DNA of 64,000 nt. Source: Acidobacteria bacterium 13_1_20CM_3_53_8 (GTDB taxonomy: Bacteria; Acidobacteriota; Blastocatellia; Pyrinomonadales; Pyrinomonadaceae). The stretch is from contig MNJR01000017.1 of assembly GCA_001920415.1 (NCBI GenBank), positions 1 to 64,000 of the forward strand, written 5' to 3'. Shown one piece after another: positions 61,395-64,000 of this stretch. The notes under the pieces are model-generated. The model was not told where the DNA came from, did no database searches, and saw only the letters and a program-made list of their open reading frames with translations. Every line of letters starts with the position of its first letter. Position 1 is the first letter of the stretch. A program made the position numbers and the translations under genes.

Positions 61395-63410
61395 TTGAAA
61401 AATCTTAGCTCTTATTTCCGCTCACTTTCTGTCTCTCTGGGTCTGGCGTTCTGCGCATCGCTCGTAGTCTGGGCCACGTGGAGCGCCGGGCTGCTCGCTT
61501 CGCTTCAGGCTGCGTTCGTTCTCTCGGAGCCTAACGAAACCTTAGTGCCGCAGTCTTGGCTCGGCGCGCTCCTTATCGTAGGCGCCGGGTTAAGCGCCGG
61601 TTTCATAGTCGAGCGCGTGGGCGCGCGGCGCGGGCTGCCCCTCTTGGGTGGCGGATTCATACTGGGCTGCGCGTTATCGCTTCTAGTCTCGCGCTTCCGG
61701 CAGATTGATATTGCGTTCGCGCCTATGGCGCTGGCGGTTGTGGCGTCCGTCGCAGCCGTTCAACTCAGAAAACTTTGGGACGTTGATCTGAATCTCACGC
61801 GAAACATCAGCCACGCGGCGGCGCACGTCTCTGCGCTCGAAGGCGGCGAGGCCAGCGCGCGACTCATGGGTGGACTGAAACTCTTGCAGACGATGTTGCC
61901 GCTAGATGAGGCCGTAGTCTTTCAGCCTGACGAATCGGAAGCGCTCTCTCCAATCGCTCGTCTTCGCTCGGATTCAACTCCTCTGTCGCCTAACTCTTCA
62001 CATCTGCAAATATGGCGCGAGGGCGTCGTGCTATGTGAACGCGCGATGACGCGAGGCGAAGTTATTGCCGCTAAACCGCCGGGCGAAACGGACGGGAAGG
62101 GGACGGTCGCGCTTCCTTTGAAGCATGAGGGTAGAGCGGTTGGCGCTCTGCTCTTGCGTCTGCGCGAGGAGTTTGATGAAGAGGACAGGCCGCTCCTAAT
62201 CGCAGTGGGCGCACAACTCGCGCGCAACCTTCAACGCGACAAGGCCCGACGCCGTCTTGATGAGAAAGAGTTTCTGACATTCCTCTCGTACAGGGCTGCG
62301 GAGACTCGTCTTGCTTCGTTCGATGTTGTGAGCGGTCTTCTGACCGAACAGAGATTCGGCGCGGCGGTTCTGGCAGAAGCTTTTCATGGCTACGCCGTCG
62401 CGTACCTGGATGGAACGCTTGCTTCTGTGAATCCGCCTATGCTTCACGCTGCACATCTTAGTGAAGAAGAGGCGCGCAATCTGGACATCTTCGGCCTGCT
62501 GGATCGTTTTCGCGGCGGCGTATTCGACGAGCCTTCGATTGCAGTCCGAAGAGTTCTACAAACGGGCGAGGCTTACGAGCGCGATCTATATTTTACTGAC
62601 AGAAACCAGACGCTCGCATTGCGCATAGCGCTCGTGGCATCGCGCGATGCAATCGCCAGCCCCGCGCTAGAGCCGCTGTGCCTGACCGTACGCGTCTGCG
62701 ACGTGACCGAGAAGAAGGAGTACGAGAAATTGAAGAGCGACATGATCTCGCTCATGTCGCACGAACTGCGAACCCCCATTACCAGCATCAACGGTTTCGC
62801 GGAACTTCTTGCAATGGACGACACATTGCCTGAGCAGACGCGCGAATTCCTGACAATCATACGCAACGAGTCGCAGCGATTGACGCGCATGATTAACACG
62901 TTCCTCGCCGTCACTCAATTAGAGCGCGGCGACAAGCAAGAGGTTTTGAAGATTCCCCTAAAACTTGACGACGTTGTGCGCGAGACCGTCAACAGCCTTC
63001 AGCCCGTAGCCAAAAAGAAGCGCATACGCCTGGTCGAACACACGCCCGTTCGCCTGCCTCCCATCGCGGCGGATAGAAGTTTGATAACGCAGGCAGTCAC
63101 AAACCTTGTTGACAACGCCATCAAGTACAGCCCCGAACGCACGGCCATAACAATCTCGACCGCGCTTGAAGCAGACTCCGTGCGCGTGTCCGTAGAAGAT
63201 CGCGGCTTCGGCATTCCGCCCGAATCAATTGACCGCATCTGGGAGAAGTTCTACCGCGTCGCGCGCGACGGGCAGGAGAAGGATAAAGCTTCAACTGGCC
63301 TAGGGTTATCTTTCGTGCGCGAAGTCGTAGAGCAGCACGGCGGCAACGTCGCCGTCGAATCCGAAGTCGGTCGCGGCTCGAAATTCAGCTTCACACTACC
63401 GAGGCTATAA
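61395..63410 (+). CDS. Hybrid-input sensor histidine kinase (TM, GAF, PAS, HisKA, HATPase)
   Basis: 671 residues, probable TTG start. Three or four membrane segments (~12-35, ~48-70, ~78-98, ~105-120) are followed by a GAF-like region (~150-290, GGLKLLQTMLPLDEAVVFQP and later AVGAQLARNLQRD). A PAS-like domain follows (~310-440), then HisKA with His456 in LMSHELRTPITSINGFAE. The HATPase_c has NLVDNAIKYSPE, VEDRGFGIPPESIDRIWEKF and TGLGLSFVREV. The kinase lacks a receiver domain and its cognate regulator is not adjacent. Input is likely membrane plus cytosolic small-molecule sensing. A palindromic repeat starts two bases after the stop. Confidence 0.93.
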   Translation: MKNLSSYFRSLSVSLGLAFCASLVVWATWSAGLLASLQAAFVLSEPNETLVPQSWLGALLIVGAGLSAGFIVERVGARRGLPLLGGGFILGCALSLLVSRFRQIDIAFAPMALAVVASVAAVQLRKLWDVDLNLTRNISHAAAHVSALEGGEASARLMGGLKLLQTMLPLDEAVVFQPDESEALSPIARLRSDSTPLSPNSSHLQIWREGVVLCERAMTRGEVIAAKPPGETDGKGTVALPLKHEGRAVGALLLRLREEFDEEDRPLLIAVGAQLARNLQRDKARRRLDEKEFLTFLSYRAAETRLASFDVVSGLLTEQRFGAAVLAEAFHGYAVAYLDGTLASVNPPMLHAAHLSEEEARNLDIFGLLDRFRGGVFDEPSIAVRRVLQTGEAYERDLYFTDRNQTLALRIALVASRDAIASPALEPLCLTVRVCDVTEKKEYEKLKSDMISLMSHELRTPITSINGFAELLAMDDTLPEQTREFLTIIRNESQRLTRMINTFLAVTQLERGDKQEVLKIPLKLDDVVRETVNSLQPVAKKKRIRLVEHTPVRLPPIAADRSLITQAVTNLVDNAIKYSPERTAITISTALEADSVRVSVEDRGFGIPPESIDRIWEKFYRVARDGQEKDKASTGLGLSFVREVVEQHGGNVAVESEVGRGSKFSFTLPRL

Positions 63411-63412
63411 AA

Positions 63413-63493
63413 ACAGTTTTCAGTTCTTAGTTTTCAGAAAGGAGCGAACCGGCTTTTAGCTGAAAACTGAAAACTAAGAACTGAAAACTGTTC
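63413..63493. repeat. Palindrome, ttttcagttttcag family, copy 2
   Basis: Arms 63413-63438 and 63468-63493 are 26 bp perfect inverted copies; the loop holds the reversed aaccggctttt segment. It lies between two convergent genes and supplies the last codons and stop of the SET-domain gene. Confidence 0.95.
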
Positions 63494-63911
63494 TTGTCAC
63501 TTTATTTATCGTTCCCCGACAATTCGGCGCGCCGCACGTGCACCTTTTTTTGTCTGAATGAAGCGTGATGATGTAGTCGAGTGTTATCTCTTCGCCGGGA
63601 TGTATGTCTCTGAGCGCGAAGAAGAGTACGTGGCCGTATAGAATTTTCATGTAGCAGTTGGGCTGGCAGGAATGGTTCATGTAGTGCGTGCCGTTGCCGC
63701 CGCGCGAGCCGTCAATGCTCCAATGCTCGTCAACGTCGCAGATGCGTAGCTTCCTGCGCCCCGCGCGCCTACGAGATTCGCGGCTAGTGATACGCTCGCC
63801 CTCATACTCCGCTATCTTTCGACCGCGCGGGAAGAAGCGCGTGGCGAAACAGCCTTTGCCGTCAATCGGCGAATCCTTGATCGTTAAGCCATCGGTGAGT
63901 TTCAGTCTCAT
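63474..63911 (-). CDS. SET-domain protein (lysine methyltransferase-like)
   Basis: 145 residues. SET motifs are complete: IDGKGCFATRFFPRGRKIAE (SAM site start), GTHYMNHSCQPNCYMKI, ALRDIHPGEEITLDYIITLH with its Tyr, and a post-SET Cys cluster CTCGAPNCRGTI. Single-domain SET proteins occur patchily in bacteria. Substrates may be ribosomal or nucleoid proteins rather than histones. The last five codons (TVFSS) and stop are encoded by a palindrome, so the original C-terminus may have been altered. Not part of an operon. Confidence 0.9.
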   Translation of the reverse strand: MRLKLTDGLTIKDSPIDGKGCFATRFFPRGRKIAEYEGERITSRESRRRAGRRKLRICDVDEHWSIDGSRGGNGTHYMNHSCQPNCYMKILYGHVLFFALRDIHPGEEITLDYIITLHSDKKRCTCGAPNCRGTINKVTRTVFSS

Positions 63912-64000
63912 GTCAGCACAGATAATAAGAGCCGCTCGCGTCCCTCTTCGGATGCAAGCGGCTGTTAACTCAAAAATCTATTTTCATCAAATTACTTCAG

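Noticed and set aside
1-64000. tRNA or rRNA genes
   Set aside because: I saw no convincing T-loop or acceptor pairing; a covariance search would be needed to exclude them fully.

Overview
The window looks like a bacterial chromosome of moderate to high GC, most plausibly Acidobacteriota (Blastocatellia-like). That reading rests on family content: Sec-exported RHS proteins, a MXAN_5187-like protein, an S46 peptidase, bacterial SET and DUF983 proteins, SelA, and many intergenic palindromes. It is an inference, since there is no rRNA or other marker gene here.

Layout. 1-2.2 kb holds a divergent pair: a GT2 polyprenyl-phosphate glycosyltransferase (cut by the window edge) and a GT39-like membrane glycosyltransferase. 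At 2.57-3.06 kb and 38.70-39.78 kb lie the two halves of one comM (YifB-type AAA ATPase) gene. They join in frame at a shared TG dinucleotide once the 35.6 kb between them is removed. That interval is a genomic island integrated by the large serine recombinase at its right end. Reading the two ends as a circle rebuilds a near-symmetric attP, and the recombinase frame then continues without a stop into the HTH ORF at the left end. Integration therefore appears to cut the recombinase gene in two.

Island cargo: a secreted RHS polymorphic toxin with two discoidin-like domains and a candidate immunity gene (4.2-12.0 kb); small secreted and membrane proteins (12-17 kb); a four-gene operon with a HerA/TraG-like ATPase (17.2-19.7 kb); an unusual subtilase with a divergent XRE regulator; a putative defence patch with TIR and Schlafen/AlbA_2 proteins beside recombinase debris (21.9-25.2 kb); membrane proteins; a probable nested element (28.3-32.2 kb) with an XRE regulator, winged-helix protein, RuvC-like nuclease, two small proteins and a second large serine recombinase; and a 1138-residue ATPase with a nuclease-like tail (33.7-37.1 kb).

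The chromosome to the right (38.7-64 kb) carries mltD-like, lon, hsp20, nrdR, a flippase-like protein, an ECF sigma/anti-sigma cluster, an M23 peptidase, an S46 peptidase, a duplicated secreted-protein pair, a cold-shock gene, selA, DUF983, a hybrid sensor kinase and a SET-domain protein. This part and the 2.2-2.6 kb segment carry eleven long intergenic palindromes of several sequence families. I saw none of these families in the island, which independently supports the island boundaries.
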